The notes: a model not told the origin generated them from the sequence alone. A DNA stretch of 64,000 nt from Ophiosphaerella korrae (GCA_028456385.1 JALNQF010000049.1:124001-188000), one strand, 5' to 3'; shown: positions 22,705 to 36,100, counted from the stretch's first letter. A program made the numbers and translations.

Positions 22705-23624
22705 AAGCACAACTGTGGTGGTCGCATTTCCTAGCCATGTCTTGGTTACAATTGGATGTCTTGGCTACAGTTGGATGTCTTGGTTGCAGTTGGATGTCTT
22801 GGTTACAGTTGTACTTGACATGTAGAGTCGATAGCAATCAATGTAGAATCGTGGAAGGCCTTGCCCTTTGATCTTCTCATGATTAGATTTAGCATGACAC
22901 TTCATTTAGTCTTCTATGTCAGGCTGTTGGCCATAGAGGTCCATCCTGAGCGGGATGGCTCGAAGTGAAGTAGATTTCACGTGACTTAAGAGCGGTGGAC
23001 AGGACCTAGTACAACTGATGCTGAAAGCGGTGATTCGTCTGTCCATCAATCAAAATACAGCTCTTTATACTTCACTTGTGTGCCACAATTGCTATCTCCT
23101 CTTGCAAAGGCTAGTCATAGCATGAGGACAACTAGTAGCTAAAGGTTGTTCACTTGGTTCCTGCCATGATTACAATATCGCCTGTTCATCTAGTTTAATA
23201 GTGATCTACTTGCCCGCTGCTCTCTTGGGATTTGACCATGAGAGGCGTCGTTGGAGATGACTTGTTACTGGCGTAATCGCGTCCCCTGGAATTAGAGATC
23301 CAAGTGGTAAAGCTAGCCCATGTGTGGAAATAAGATCAGATTAGGGGAAAGAATCATGGAAGCTAAGGCTGTTGTTAGAGGCGTGAAGTACTGGCCAGCC
23401 TGGTAGTGTCGTAATCGTATTTTGACTGATAGTAGTGAAAGCTGACGTGTGGGTGGCGGCGGAGGCATCTCGAATGTTCCTTGGCGATGACTAATCCGCA
23501 CTAGTCTCGATTGCTGAGCTTCGCGACGGCATCGCGACTTTTCGCAACCTCGCGACCCTGCGACGAGATACCCATCTCAACCCAAACACACAACTACAGC
23601 AACTCTTGTACAACGACCGTCGCC
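22705..23624. other. Intergenic between P450-like and U2AF genes
   Basis: No coding signal. It contains the tandem repeat described separately and the promoter of the U2AF small-subunit gene. Confidence 0.5.
22737..22811. repeat. Four tandem copies of a 19-bp unit
   Basis: The unit ATGTCTTGGTTACAGTTGG occurs four times head to tail starting at 22737, 22756, 22775 and 22794, with one or two differences per copy. It begins 33 bases after the stop codon of the P450-like gene, so it probably lies in that gene's 3' UTR. Role unknown; simple expansion is the likely origin. Confidence 0.9.
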
Positions 23625-24304
23625 ATGGCCAACTACCTCGCCTCCATCTTCGGCACGGAGCAAGACAAAGTCAACTGCTCCTTCTACTACAAAATCGGCG
23701 CCTGCCGCCACGGCGACCGCTGCTCGCGCAAACACGTCAAGCCTTCGTACAGCCAGACCATTTTGCTGCCCAACCTGTACCAGAACCCGGCGTACGACCC
23801 TAAGAACAAGATGAACGCCCAGCAGATGCAGATGCACTTTGATGCCTTCTACGAGGACATTTGGTGCGAGCTGTGCCAGTACGGACTGGTAGAGGAGCTG
23901 GTAGTGTGCGACAACAACAATGACCGTACGTCTCTCCCCAATAATGAAACATTTGATTACCTTGCTAACACCACATAGATCTTATTGGCAACGTCTACGT
24001 CCGCTTCAAGTACGAAGAAGACAGCCAAAAAGCGTGCGATGCGCTCAACTCGCGCTGGTATGCTGGCCGTCCCATCTACTGCGAACTTTCGCCTGTGACA
24101 GATTTCCGCGAGGCCTGCTGTCGCCTTAACAGCGGTGAGGGCTGTGTTCGCGGCGGCTTCTGCAACTTCATACACCGCAAGGAGCCATCGCCCGCCTTGG
24201 ATCGCGAGCTGGACATGTGCACGCGCAAGTGGTTGAAAGAGAGGGGCCGTGATGAGAGAAGTATGAGCAGGAGTCCCACGCCGCCCGCTCCAAAGAGGTT
24301 TTAA
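23625..24304 (+). CDS. U2AF23: U2AF small subunit (splicing factor U2AF23/35)
   Basis: Two exons, 23625-23925 and 23979-24304, encode 208 aa, close to the fission-yeast homologue's length. The layout is classic: N-terminal [20 protein letters not shown], a first CCCH zinc finger ([20 protein letters not shown]), a U2AF-homology RRM ([20 protein letters not shown]), and a second CCCH finger ([20 protein letters not shown]). The protein recognises the AG at the 3' splice site, together with the large subunit, during early spliceosome assembly in the nucleus. The C-terminal RS region is very short ([10 protein letters not shown]), as usual in fungi. The intron has a GTACGT donor and a GCTAAC branch site. 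The ATG follows a Kozak-like GCC. Confidence 0.95.
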
Positions 24305-24664
24305 GTCGGGTATACTCGGGTGGAATCAACGCGTGGGGATGGATTCTATGATCTGGCTTAGAAGCAATGCCCGTTGGGCTGTTACATGTACATTATTGGG
24401 GTGCAAGGCGTTATCGGTTGGTCAAGGATCTTCTCCCTCATAGAGCGACACCTCGCTGACGGGTTCCATAGGTAGCCTCACAAAATTTCCACAATCAAGC
24501 TCCCCTAAAGTAACCTTGTGACAAATCAAATTTGAGCCTGCAATCAAGCGGCCTGGTATCTCGCGCAATATAAACATGCAGAATCGAAGCCCAAACAAAC
24601 ACCTCAAGTCAGCATCTCAGATGCCCCGACTCCATGCAACGCCTCCCAATGCCCGCTTCCCATT
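24305..24664. other. Convergent 3' flanks
   Basis: About 360 bp lie between two gene ends pointing at each other (U2AF on plus, the membrane protein on minus). No coding signal was seen. Confidence 0.4.
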
Positions 24665-25201
24665 TCAAATAGCCCTCCTCCCCTTCAACACCGCAACCGT
24701 AACCACGACCCCTGCAACAATCCCCAGCAACACCACCCAGAACGCCCAACATATCCACGTGCGCTGCCGCGCCTTGCGCCTCTGACTCTCCAGCCACGAA
24801 TCTCTGTGCCGCGCGTTAGCCTCGATGGTCGTCCACGTCTTGAACGGCCGCGGCCGCCCACTCAACGAAAGCGTGCTCGGGGACCGCAGCGCAGCGGGAA
24901 TGTTATGTTTGCGGTGCTTGGCAGGCGGCGGGGGAACTAAGAGGGGTTTTGTGCTTGGGGATTTGCGTAGTTTGGAGGGTTGGCGTTTAGGCGTTGTAGT
25001 AGTTGTAGTTGTTGTTTGGGATTTTGTTGGCGGTTGGGGGGTGGGTTGTGTCGGGGCGAAGAGATAGGATTGGGAGGTTGGCGAGTTTGGGACGGGAGAG
25101 GGGGAGACGTACGCTGGGGCGTTGTGTGAGGGGAGTTTAGAGACGGCGTCGTTGTGCGCGGCGATGCTAAAGCGGCGCCAGAAATTGGGGTCTTGGACCA
25201 T
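24665..25201 (-). CDS. Tail-anchored, proline/threonine-rich membrane protein
   Basis: Single-exon frame of 178 aa starting MVQDPNFWRRFSIAAH. The middle (30-100) is Pro/Ser/Thr-rich, with a run of eight Thr. A basic segment (SQRRKARQR) comes before a single hydrophobic helix at about 149-172 (WICWAFWVVLLGIVAGVVVTVAVL). Only a few residues follow it, so it is probably a tail-anchored protein with its N-terminus in the cytosol. I recognise no named family. The N-terminal motif followed by a disordered linker and one helix is common in Pleosporales proteins of unknown function. Confidence 0.7.
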   Translation of the reverse strand: MVQDPNFWRRFSIAAHNDAVSKLPSHNAPAYVSPSPVPNSPTSQSYLFAPTQPTPQPPTKSQTTTTTTTTPKRQPSKLRKSPSTKPLLVPPPPAKHRKHNIPAALRSPSTLSLSGRPRPFKTWTTIEANARHRDSWLESQRRKARQRTWICWAFWVVLLGIVAGVVVTVAVLKGRRAI

Positions 25202-26463
25202 TGTGATGGGGTGTGGGATGTGGGATGTGGGAAAGGAAATGGAAGAAGGGTAGTCGAGTGTTGGTAAGGAAAAGGTGGGAAATAGATGTGTAGTGTAGTG
25301 TAGTGTAAATGTGTGTGCCTCCCTGAGGACTTGGTCGTTTGTCGTGAATGAGGTTTAGAGAGCCATGCGCTGAAGTCTCAATAACGGTTGGTAGTATGGG
25401 TGCGTAAGCGCTTGTACCGCTTTCCACGCTTGTCGTACTGGGGGGCCCGTCACACGGGTGTGTCGATCGGTGGAACGTGGATTTAACTTTGGGAGGAACC
25501 GTTGATGGCAGGTGAGTAGTGGACTGAGACGGGACGGTTCAGATGCAGCAAGGGCCGAATCTGCAAACAAAAAGGTCGTAGCGGAGGAATGAATTATGGT
25601 GGGTGGCAAAGAGAAAAATGGCAGCTCTTCAAGGCGCAGAATGTTTTGTTTGGAGAATTGGAGAGGCAGAGATGGTAATGGGAACGGGAACGGGAACGGG
25701 AGAGCAACACATAAGGCATAGCGAAGCACAGGTGTAACTGCTACTTAGCTATCTAACAGCCGAAGCAGTGCCGATGGCTCTTGCGCACCCATGTGATGGG
25801 AAATGGCGCGCTCAGATGGTCGCTGGTCCATCTAGAGTGGATGCAAGTTTCTGATATTAGAGCGTGAACGGGTCAACCGGTGTGGTGGCCCTGGTTTGTT
25901 CGACATGTTTGAGGCCACAGCCAATCAGTGAGAGGGGAATGTTGGTTGGACGTTGGTTGGGCGTTGGGAAGACCCCGGCACCTACCCGGCGCGGATGATC
26001 GTCTGAGACAGGCGCCGAGATTAAGCGTGAGCAGGGCCGGCGCGATTGGCGTGTTTGAGGTGAGAGATAGAGTGTGTTGCAGCGGGAGGTGGAGGGGTGT
26101 ACGCTCGCGAATGCTTCACCGGCTTCTATGCATATATCGTAGATACTAGCCTATCTATTTATCGATCAGCCACGAGACATACGCATGGCAGAGAGACGAT
26201 AGTGCCATGAAACCAGCGACACCGGCGCTAAAAGACAAAACATGACTCGGCCCAGCCCGCAGCCATTGCACAGCCACTGCACCATTTCCTCCATCGTCGC
26301 CGTGCTGGGGCGTCCTTGAAATTCTCCGCATATCCTGGTCTCTGCCAGTCCAACTGACAAATCTTGCTCCCCAAATCTAACCCACACCACCTCTCGCTCG
26401 GCTATTGCAACGGCCAAGCCTGGCCTGCTGGCTCGCCGTCCGCATCCCTAACAAGCTACCGGC
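25202..26463. other. 1.26-kb intergenic, divergent promoters
   Basis: The region separates a minus-strand gene from a plus-strand gene. Several short frames exist but none shows a motif or spliceable start. A small GGGAAC tandem repeat lies near 25680-25700. Confidence 0.45.
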
Positions 26464-27198
26464 ATGCCGCACCAAGAATCGCTGCCGTTCTGGCTCGTCA
26501 ACGTGCCACACGACCAGCAACCAACCAGCTGCCCCCCGTTTCTCAAGGAATGTAGCGAAAAGGATCGCAGGATCATTGGCACGCCAAACGCGGAGTACTC
26601 GTTGTTGACATGGGATGAGGTCAAGGAGCTCGTTCGTATGCCACTACCCGAGATTACTTTATTACTGTATCATCCCACGTCAGAGCCACCCCTGATGTAA
26701 ACAGGACTCGATCGAGTGGATAAATTCCACCGCATGCCATCGGAGCTGCGGCGATATCGCCAGTTCACGTACACGCTCATCAAAGAGCATGGCAGCATCA
26801 TGGCCTTTATGCTGAACGAGCGGTTGGGTTGGGACGACATAGTGCCGAAGGGTCGTCCATTCGAGTGTGCGTCCGACATTAAGGTTCTGTACAACGACTG
26901 GCCGTATGGGATTGACCCAGCCATTGTGCACCTTGTCGTTTGGACAAAGTTCGAGCTCGAAGACGACGCAGAAACAGGCCTATGCACGGCAGAATCACGG
27001 GGCGAAATCGAAGCATACGTGCAGAAGACGTTTGGGACCGAGACGAAGGATTTTGTCTGGTTCAAAAATTGGAAGAGTTTGAAGAGCGTGCATGCCGTGG
27101 AGCACTTTCATGTCATGTTGTACAAGCCTCATGAAGAGTTTTTGAGTGAAATTACTGGTGGCGATGTACCCATGGCGAACAGGTTGGCTGCTCCGTAG
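26464..27198 (+). CDS. N-acetylglucosamine-induced protein 1 family (DUF3605)
   Basis: Two exons, 26464-26635 and 26705-27198, encode 221 aa. The intron (GTATGC...AAACAG, phase 1) restores the continuous motif [22 protein letters not shown]. Family landmarks are PFWLVNVP near the N-terminus, [16 protein letters not shown], and EHFHVML...HEEFL at the end. In Candida a member is induced by N-acetylglucosamine, but the molecular function is not known. The protein has no signal peptide or membrane helix and is probably cytosolic. Confidence 0.85.
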
Positions 27199-28212
27199 AC
27201 TGTGAGCTACCAGGAAGCCTTGCGTGGTGGCTCTGTGGCAGACTTGTTTTCTCGCGTGTGCATGCATGGGAGACAGGGTATGGATAGAGTAACTGCAGGT
27301 GAGCGCGTGGTTTATGTTAGAGAGGCGCTACCGAGTGTGCGGTTGCAGGACCTAGTTTATCCTATCTGCTCTGCCTTGGGAGAAATGAGAGAAATGAGCA
27401 AAATCCAGGACCTTGTGCTTGCTATAGTGCTCTTGATCAGCGGTGGCCAGGTTGAGATTTCATGGCGACGTCATAGGTGAGACGGCGTGGCGCAGCAACG
27501 CGCACGCATGCTGCCTTTGTGCTCAAGTCGAGATACAGCAAACGGGCATCACCAAGTTTGTTGATATAGATGTGAAGTAGAACAATACCAAGCACACTAA
27601 GGCGCGTGCTTCTTTGAATCCCATTGGATCCGTCTGGGTATCCGCGAAAGTTGGCTGCAAAGCAGTGAACGGCTAGCCTTTCGGTAGTCGGATTCAAGCT
27701 AGACGTCTCAAATCCGACAACAGCCAAAACACTCCGATTTTGATGACTATTGCGCACTGGGGGGTCTCAAAGTACATATACCCGAGTCGCAGTGTGCACC
27801 TCTGCCTTTGTGCCATGGACTTTGGCCGTATTTTGCAAGTGGCGGTGTCCGGGTATTTGGTTCGACCAACAAGAGGCTAGGCTAGCGCTGTCAAAAAAGT
27901 TGCGAAAGCACGCACGTACCCTTGAACAGGGGCGCATGCGAATACTCTCGGTCCAGCACGCTCGTGTGTCCTGCGCACTTTTGCTGCAACGGCCGACGAC
28001 GGAATTCAAGACAACCACCGGCGCCCAATTGCCCCAGGTCACCTTGTGCTGAGTCTTGCCGCAGTCGGAACGGCGCTTCCGAACTTCTCGCTCCGTCCCG
28101 AGGCAACGCAGAGAGGTACGTCCGCGCTAGGCTGTGGCTGTAATCCCATTCAAGATGGCCTGCTCACGCATAGAAGGACCAGGCCGCTGAACCAACTTCA
28201 GTGCAATCCACC
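27199..28212. other. 1-kb upstream region of HMG-CoA reductase
   Basis: No gene was recognised; the short frames on both strands lack motifs. It should contain the HMG-CoA reductase promoter. No TATA box or sterol-responsive motif could be assigned with confidence. Confidence 0.45.
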
Positions 28213-31200
28213 ATGTTGGGCTACCTCACCAGCCGCTGGCAGAGCGCCGGCGATTCCAAGAAGACCAGCCCCGGCTGGTACGACCGCAGCATCTCGCCCA
28301 TCCTGCTCGCCATCGCAAAGAAGGCATGCACCCACCCAATCCACACCATCGTCACCATTGCCCTCGTTGCCAGCTACTCCTACCTCGGCGTGCTCGACAA
28401 GGGCCTGCTGGAGCGCGACACCAACATCTCGTCTGGCCGCGTCGACTTCCCCACCCTCTTGGCGGGGAGCAAGAGGCTGCGTGTGGGCGAGGAGACCTCC
28501 TTCCAGTGGGAGGCTGAGGAGAGCAAGGCAGGCGCACCCCATGGCAAGCCCGCCCAGGAACTCGCCCTCGTGACCCTCGTCTTTCCCGAATCCAGCAACA
28601 TCAACTCGGCGCCCTCGCAACACATCCTCCCCACCAATTTCTCCGCCCAGCTCCTTCCCAGCTCGTCCAGCTCCTTCTCCACACTCTCCCACGATACCTC
28701 GCTCGCCTACCTGATCCCCTATGCCAAAGCCTCCGACTTCCTCCAGGCCACCCAGGAGATCTCTGCCCCAGCTGATGCCGCCGAGGGCCAGGGCTCTGAT
28801 AAGGAGGGCACGCGTGAGGAGAAGAAGTGGATGATGAGGGCCAACAAGAACTCTCCTGCAGCTTTTGGCATGCGTAACTGGTTCCACAAGTCCTGGACCT
28901 CCTTCCTGGACTTGCTTAAGAATGCCGACACTGGTGATATTGTCATCATGGCCCTGGGATACCTCGCTATGCACTTGACTTTTGTGTCGCTCTTCCTCGC
29001 CATGAGACGGCTGGGCTCCAATTTCTGGCTAGCAACCGCCGTGCTCCTGCAGTCTGCCTTTTCCTTCCTGTTCGCTCTCGCAATCACCGTATACCTCGGT
29101 GTTCCCATCAATATGATTCTGCTTTCCGAGGGCTTGCCATTCCTAGTAGTCATTATTGGATTCGAGAAGCCCATTGTCCTGACCAAGGCCGTACTCTCGG
29201 CCTCACTCGACGCACGACGGGCCGCAGACGACGATAAGCAGAGCAGAACTTTGACTATTCAATCCGCCGTCCAGGTCGCTATCAAGCGAACTGGTTTCGA
29301 GATCGTGCGCGACTACTTCTTTGAGATTTTGATTCTGGTTGCAGGCGCAATGTCCGGCATCCAGGGCGGCCTTCGCCAGTTCTGCTTCCTCGGTGCCTGG
29401 ATCCTCCTTTTCGACTCCCTCATGCTCTTGACTTTCTTCACCGCAATTCTTACCATCAAATTAGAAATCAACCGCATCAAGCGTCACGTGGCGTTGCGCC
29501 GTGCACTTGAGGACGATGGTGTGGACGGCAAGGTGGCAGAGAATGTTGCGCGTAACAACGATTGGCCAAATGATAGGGATATTCAGCTCGGCAGCAGGCC
29601 CACCACCACAGTTTTCGGCAAGAAGATCACCGTGCCCAAGTTCAAGGTGCTCATGGTTGCTGGTTTTGTACTAGTCAACGTGCTCAATGTTGCGACTCTT
29701 CGATTCGGTCTGACATCTAGCAAAATTTCCCATGTCTCTGGCGTTGGTGCCACTCCACCACTCGACCCGTTCAAGGTTGCGGGAAGCGGACTTGACCACG
29801 TTGTAGAGCAGGTAAAGAGCACGGGAACCTCGGCTATCGTGACTGTCCTTATGCCTATCAAGTACGAGCTCAACTACCCTTCAGTCCACTACGCCGAGCC
29901 CAACTTACTCGAGAACGGCTCGTCCTTTGGAACTAATATTAGCTCTAACATTGTGGATGGTGTCTTGAAAAGCTTAGAAGATCCGTTCCTTGGAAAATGG
30001 ATCATCGCAGCTCTTGTCATGAGCGTTGTCCTCAATGGATACTTGTTCAACGCTGCACGATGGACCATCAAAGAGCCACATAAGCCCCTAGAGCCCGCTC
30101 TACCGTCAGAAGTACAGGATGGAGCTCCTACTCCGGCGCAATCTCGCGTGCCTTCTATGTACATGCCAACACCTCCTCGCACCCCTGGACCCGAAGAGCA
30201 GCATGGCCGTGGAGCCCAGCCTCTAACGCAAATTACGTCTCATCAGTTACTCAAGCCGGACATGCCAGCTGGTCCAACAGAAGAGCAGCAGAGACAGCCC
30301 AACCATCCCATGGAGTTCTTAGAGCAAAGATTGAAAGACAAGCAGGCGCCATCCCTAACCGATGAAGAGCTAATCGAGTTGTCCCTCAAGGGCAAGATTC
30401 CAGGCTATGCTTTGGAAAAGACATTAGGTGACAAAACTCGTGCGGTTAAGATCCGACGGGGTCTAGTTGCACGAACACATGCCACGCGAGAAACTTCAAC
30501 TCTGCTGGAACATTCCCTCTTACCTTACAAGCACTACAACTACGATTTGGTTCATGGCGCATGTTGTGAGAACGTTGTTGGTTACCTTCCGCTGCCTCTT
30601 GGTGTGGCAGGACCAATTCTCATCGATGGTCAAAACTACTTCCTACCGATGGCAACTACCGAAGGCGTTCTTGTCGCTTCTACATCGAGAGGCGCAAAAG
30701 CTATCAATGCGGGTGGAGGTGCGGTGACAGTGGTGACTGGCGACGGCATGACCCGTGGTCCTTGTATTGGTTTCGACAGCCTCGTTCGTGCGGGTGCAGC
30801 GAAGAACTGGCTCGATTCAGAAGAAGGCCAGCAGACGATGAAGGACGCTTTCAACTCAACCTCGCGCTTCGCCAGACTCCGGTCACTAAAGAGCGCCATC
30901 GCTGGAAAGAATGTCTACGTCCGCTTCCGCGCCACCACTGGTGACGCCATGGGTATGAACATGATATCCAAGGGTGTCGAACACGCACTCGCCGTAATGG
31001 CTACGGAATGCGGCTTCGACGACATGAAAGTTGTCACCGTCTCCGGCAACTACTGCACTGACAAGAAGGCGGCAGCCATCAACTGGATCGACGGGCGTGG
31101 CAAAGGCGTCGTTGCAGAAGCCACCATTCCCGGCAAAATCGTGTCCAGCGTGCTCAAATGCACAGTCGACGACCTTGTCCAGATGAACATCTCCAAGAAC

Positions 31201-31738
31201 CTCATCGGCTCCGCCATGGCCGGTGCAATGGGTGGTTTCAACGCCCACGCCGCCAACATCGTAGCAGCCATCTTCCTCGCAACCGGCCAAGACCCCGCCC
31301 AAGTCGTCGAATCCGCCAACTGTATCACCATCATGAACAAGTAAGTTTTTCGACCACTCCTATGTCTGCTATTCTAACAACACTAGTGTAAACGGCGACC
31401 TCCAAATCTCCGTCTCAATGCCCAGTATCGAAGTCGGCACCATCGGTGGCGGCACCATTCTGGAGCCCCAATCCGCTATGCTCGACCTCCTTGGCGTACG
31501 CGGCGCACACCCCACCTCCCCCGGCGACAATGCGCGCCAACTGGCCCGCGTCATCGCTGCGGGTGTCCTTGCCGGTGAGCTCTCGCTCAACTCGGCGCTA
31601 TGTGCGGGTCATCTGGTAAAAGCGCATATGGCCCATAATAGGAGCAATGTGCAGACACCCGTGACGGGTAGTCAGACGCCGATTACGGGTGTCGGCGGCG
31701 TCGTGCCGTTGGCGGTGGCGAGGGGCGGGAGGAGATAG
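28213..31738 (+). CDS. HMG1: 3-hydroxy-3-methylglutaryl-CoA reductase
   Basis: Two exons (28213-31340 and 31387-31738; 46-nt intron with GTAAGT donor) encode 1159 aa. The N-terminal half is membrane-embedded with a sterol-sensing domain (about 235-420, e.g. [20 protein letters not shown]). A variable linker follows, then the catalytic domain (about 720-1140). Signature motifs are present: [29 protein letters not shown] (catalytic Glu), GDAMGMNM (catalytic Asp), [14 protein letters not shown] (catalytic Lys), GTIGGGT, and [10 protein letters not shown] (catalytic His). The enzyme reduces HMG-CoA to mevalonate with two NADPH in the ER membrane and controls flux into sterols and isoprenoids. The intron after MNN is at a conserved point. 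No isoprenoid cluster genes are adjacent, so this looks like the housekeeping copy. Confidence 0.97.
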
Positions 31739-33149
31739 GCTTCTTGAGGGTACCTGCGGATGGGAGATGAGAGACGAGGGAATAGAATAGAGCATTTAAT
31801 AGTATGGTTATTGATATATATTTTTCAGGTGTGACTTTTTGGAAAAGGTAGTGTGATGTAACGTGCGACATATGTGAGGAAGTGTAGCGAAGAATTCCAT
31901 GTGTTGATCTTGGAGATGGGCTGCTGACGGGCATGCGGCTATGTACTAGTTATCACGGAAGGTGGAGGGGATGGAAAGATACATGTCTACATGTGCCTAT
32001 TTTTCTTTGCTTCGTCAATTCGTACCTGAAACGTTCTTGTTTATAGGAATCGCGCTGTTGGTAGATTAGGCTCCAATTGCTAAAAAAAACGAAATTGAAC
32101 TCTTTGGTCTGATGGAGAATATCTGGTGTATGAGCATTTTATCACGTCTTGCAAGGTAGTTATTGGCTTGTGTTTATTTTATTTATTTTTTTTAGAGGCG
32201 TTGGGTTTGTAGCCTACCGTAGACAACAGGTGTGAGCGAAGAGAGAAATTGTTTTGTATTAGAGAGTAGGTTTCGATATGAAAGTGAAGGAATAGGGTTT
32301 TGGGGGAGGTGGGCGAGATTGGAATGGGGGTTTTGAAAATTTCAATTGATTGATATTTTGCGATTTTGTTGGGGTATGTGGGTTTGACGGGAGAGGAAAT
32401 GGGCCCGAGTGTCCACTTGCAGGTCATGTCTAGGCTCTTGTGGTGTAGCAATATAGGAAGTAGAAATTTGAAGTGTGAAGTGTGGCGCATGAAATATGGA
32501 AACTCAAAGGCGGAAGTTTATTTTCATCACACCTTAGTTCATCGAAACAAAAGATAAGCTTTTGTTTCCGTGGTACCTTTTGGGAGGTAGACAAACTAGA
32601 GGGAAAAGTTGATAGTATAGGTCCTGGCTACTTAGTGTTTTTATATTGAATTAATTGGTGAAGCTTATACATTTTACAGAATTAAAATTGGACAAATTAA
32701 ATTCTACGTTAAATTATCAAAGCTGGAAAAGGGTCCTATTGGGGGAATACTAAACAATTGCATATCAGCGAGGTTTGTGTTGCTCTCAGTCAACCAAAAA
32801 AAGTGGGGAAGGTACTTGTAAACAGCACTGCTAAGATGACTTGAAAACTTTATCGCAATGTCGTGAATGAGGTTAGAGCAAGGAGCCATATTATTGGCTT
32901 ACATACACCCTTTGTGATGAACTAAAGATAGCCTAGTCTTTGAAGATTGGCGGCTGCCAATCAGCCCAGCCTGGCTGCGCTTCGCCTCACTATCATCGTC
33001 CTTACTCCACTCTTTAACCTACCTACCCAGCTTTTTCATCTTCATGTATGAGCATTTCTTGCTTTATCGACCGTGGTTAGACAGTCATGGTGAGTTGTAT
33101 AGCGTGGTAGTGTAGGATCAAACTAGTCATTACACTGACTTAGAAGTAG
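31739..33149. other. 1.4-kb AT-rich intergenic region
   Basis: The region contains the 3' flank of HMG-CoA reductase followed by AT-rich sequence with no recognisable gene. The G+T-rich strand bias around 32270-32420 is noticeable but gave no frame with motifs. Confidence 0.45.
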
Positions 33150-36100
33150 AGGCTGATCACCGACGACGACATCGGCTTGAAGGTGCTCCGCAATGCACCA
33201 CCAGACGCGACTAATATCATCGAGTACATTGACCCATAAAAGCTGAATTAATAAGCTTATACTGATATACTGTCCAGCATCGTTGCTGTGCACGGTATCG
33301 GAGCTCATCCTGATGACAGCTGGTGCAGGAATGTCAGCAAGGCTGGAGATCCACCACAATGGGTGAATTAGCTTGAAGAACCCAATATGTTGCCAGAAGC
33401 AGCTCCTAACGCCCGTATCATGCGATATGGGTATCAGTCGCAGTGGTTTGGAGAAGGGGCGATGCGGCAGAAAGCGTCAACAGTAGCCCAGTGATTGTTG
33501 ATAGCCTTGCGGCGAGAGAGAAAGGTGCGCATTTGCGCTCAGATATCAACATGCCTCTAATATTTGATTTGGCAGAAATTCACATATCGACCACTAATCT
33601 TCATAGCGCATTGCTTTGGTGGATTAGTTGTGATGAAGGTAAGGAGTCGGCAACAGTAATGACAACCTTATATTGAAGACGGATAGGCACTTCTTGATGC
33701 TCACCAAAACGAAAAGGAATGGCCCGGGTTATTCTCTTCGACTACTGGTTTGGTTTTCTTTGGCACGCCTTTTCGCGGTGCTGAGGGAATGAGCTTGGTG
33801 GAAATGCTAGCTGCGGTGCAGATGGAATACCAAGAGGAACAGATTCAGCTTGCCGTTCTCAAAATTTTGGAACCGGGTAATGAATTTTTGCAAGAGCTGG
33901 TGGACCAGTTTGGAAAGACACGAAGAGAGACCCACAAGGCTCAGATCGCATGTTTCTATGAACTCAAATCAAGTAATGTTGGGAAGATGGTTGGAAAGCA
34001 AGACCGAACGGTAGGTTCTAATACGATGTGCTATTATAATCAACGCTAATACTACTTGCAGAGGTTTGTTGTGAGCGAGAGCTCTGGTTGTCCTTGATCT
34101 GTCTGATGCAACGGGGAAGTTTCCTCTCTCCCGAACTCATTTCAACATGAACAAGTTTGGAAAGCCAATGGAGGAAGACTACTTGATGGTGAAGGATGAG
34201 ATCGAAGGAATGATTGAAGCGTCTCCTAGGCTTGTTCTAGCCCGGTCCCAACGTAATTATTCGCCTCAGTGATCATTTAGTTGCGAGAGATTCGGCTGAT
34301 GGTAATAGGTCATGATAAACACAAAATTGACTTCAGTCTCCAAGGTGTGCCAGAACTGAACAAATTTGTTGCCCGAAACATAGAGATGGAAAAGCTCGAA
34401 CAGCTTTTGATCAAGATTCCGAACCCATCGAACCGTCGGAACGTTGTTGCCCTCCACAGACTTGGCGGTATAGGCAAAACACAGATAGCAGTTGAATTTG
34501 CTAGGCTCCACAAGCATAGGTTCAGTAGTATATTTTGGATGGATGGATCGTCCGAGACTAGCCTGAAGCAATCATTTGTAGCCCATGGCGCGGAGACTTC
34601 CACAAGACGAGTTGTCATCACAGGTTACGGAAATACTCAGCAATACTGCTATCGATGCGGACATTATAGTTCGCGAGTGTACGGAATGGCTCTCTATCGT
34701 ATCAAACCCACACTGGCTTTTGGTTATTGACAACGTGGACCGAGACTACGATGATAAAACTGATTTACAAGCATACGACGTCAAGAAATATTTCCCTAGA
34801 TCAGACCACGGATCGATTTTGGTTACAACCCGGCTCGCTGACTTGTCAAGACTTGGTGAAGGAGTTAGAATTGAAACGGTAGGGTTAGAACAAGCACGTG
34901 ATATCCTAGAAAGTAATGCCGGGAAACCAATACCGGGTAGGCGGAATAAGAATTTGCGTATTGGCACATCATCACTAATATGGCTGTACAGATGCTGAAG
35001 CAATACTCGAGCTTCTCCAAGGACTGCCTTTGGCGCTCACTCAAGCCGGCTCGTACCTGCGGACGACAAACATCTCCGCATCCGCGTATTCGAAGCACTA
35101 CAAAAGCACATGGGCCAATCTAATGAAGAAAGAGGAGCGCTTCCCGCTACTGGAGTACGGTAGCTGCGACCGGGGCGTATTGACTACGTGGACCATGTCG
35201 TTCGAGCAAGTCCAGAGGCAAAGCCAGGCCGCTGCTTGTCTGCTCAAGCTATGGGGCTTCCTCAGCAATAGCGAGATATGGTTTGAGTTATTCACGGCAA
35301 TTCTTCACCCCGAAGCCGGCTTTGAAGTCAAGAATGAATTCCCTGCATGGCTACTACAGATGGCAAGAGAAGAATTGGAATTCACAGATGCAACAAGGAT
35401 TTTATTGCGCTACTCGCTCATTTCAAGCAAAGAAGGTACAGGTAGCTACTCGATGCACTCGGTATTGCATTCATGGTGCGGATGCCTGACAGAAAACGAG
35501 GAACGGTACACGCTATGTTCTTTAGCGGCAACAATAATTGCATGCCATGCGTTAATGGAACGGGACACAGAGTCGATGAAAAATCGCAAAAGAGTATTTC
35601 CCCATGTAAGCAGTATCAGTGCTTGGATTGGAATAGGAGGAAATGGTAATCAGAAAAAGGATGATAGTGCTCAATTCATGGTGTCAAAATGGGCATATTA
35701 CCACCTTGGATACGGAGTTGAGGATACAGACTTAGGGTTAGCTGTAGAGCTGTATAGGTGTGCAATAAGAGAAAATGAAGAGACAGGCGGGCCACAACAC
35801 TGGGTAGCGCTTGCTGCAGTTGGAGCTCTAGGGTTTATTTACCGAAAGGTGGGTAGACTCAAAGAAGCAGAACAGTATCTCCAGCGCGAGTTGGATGGGC
35901 TTCAGAAAACATGCGGACCAGGAGATATGCGAACACTTGAATCAGTACGCATGTTAGGAATGTTGTTTAAAGATCAGGGTAGATACAGGGAGGCGGAGGA
36001 GTATTATCGGCGCTCGCTAGACGGACTTGAGGAGGCATATGGGCGAGGGCACGTTAAAACAATGAATGCAGCCAGCAGCTTAGGTTTACTTTACATGCGA

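Noticed and set aside
25355..25729. 124-codon minus-strand frame upstream of the tail-anchored protein
   Set aside because: The Pro/Phe repeats come from a GGGAAC tandem tract; there is no start context or conserved-looking segment.
28198..28974. 258-codon frame antisense to HMG-CoA reductase
   Set aside because: It is a shadow of the GC-rich third codon positions of the reductase gene; it carries no independent motif.
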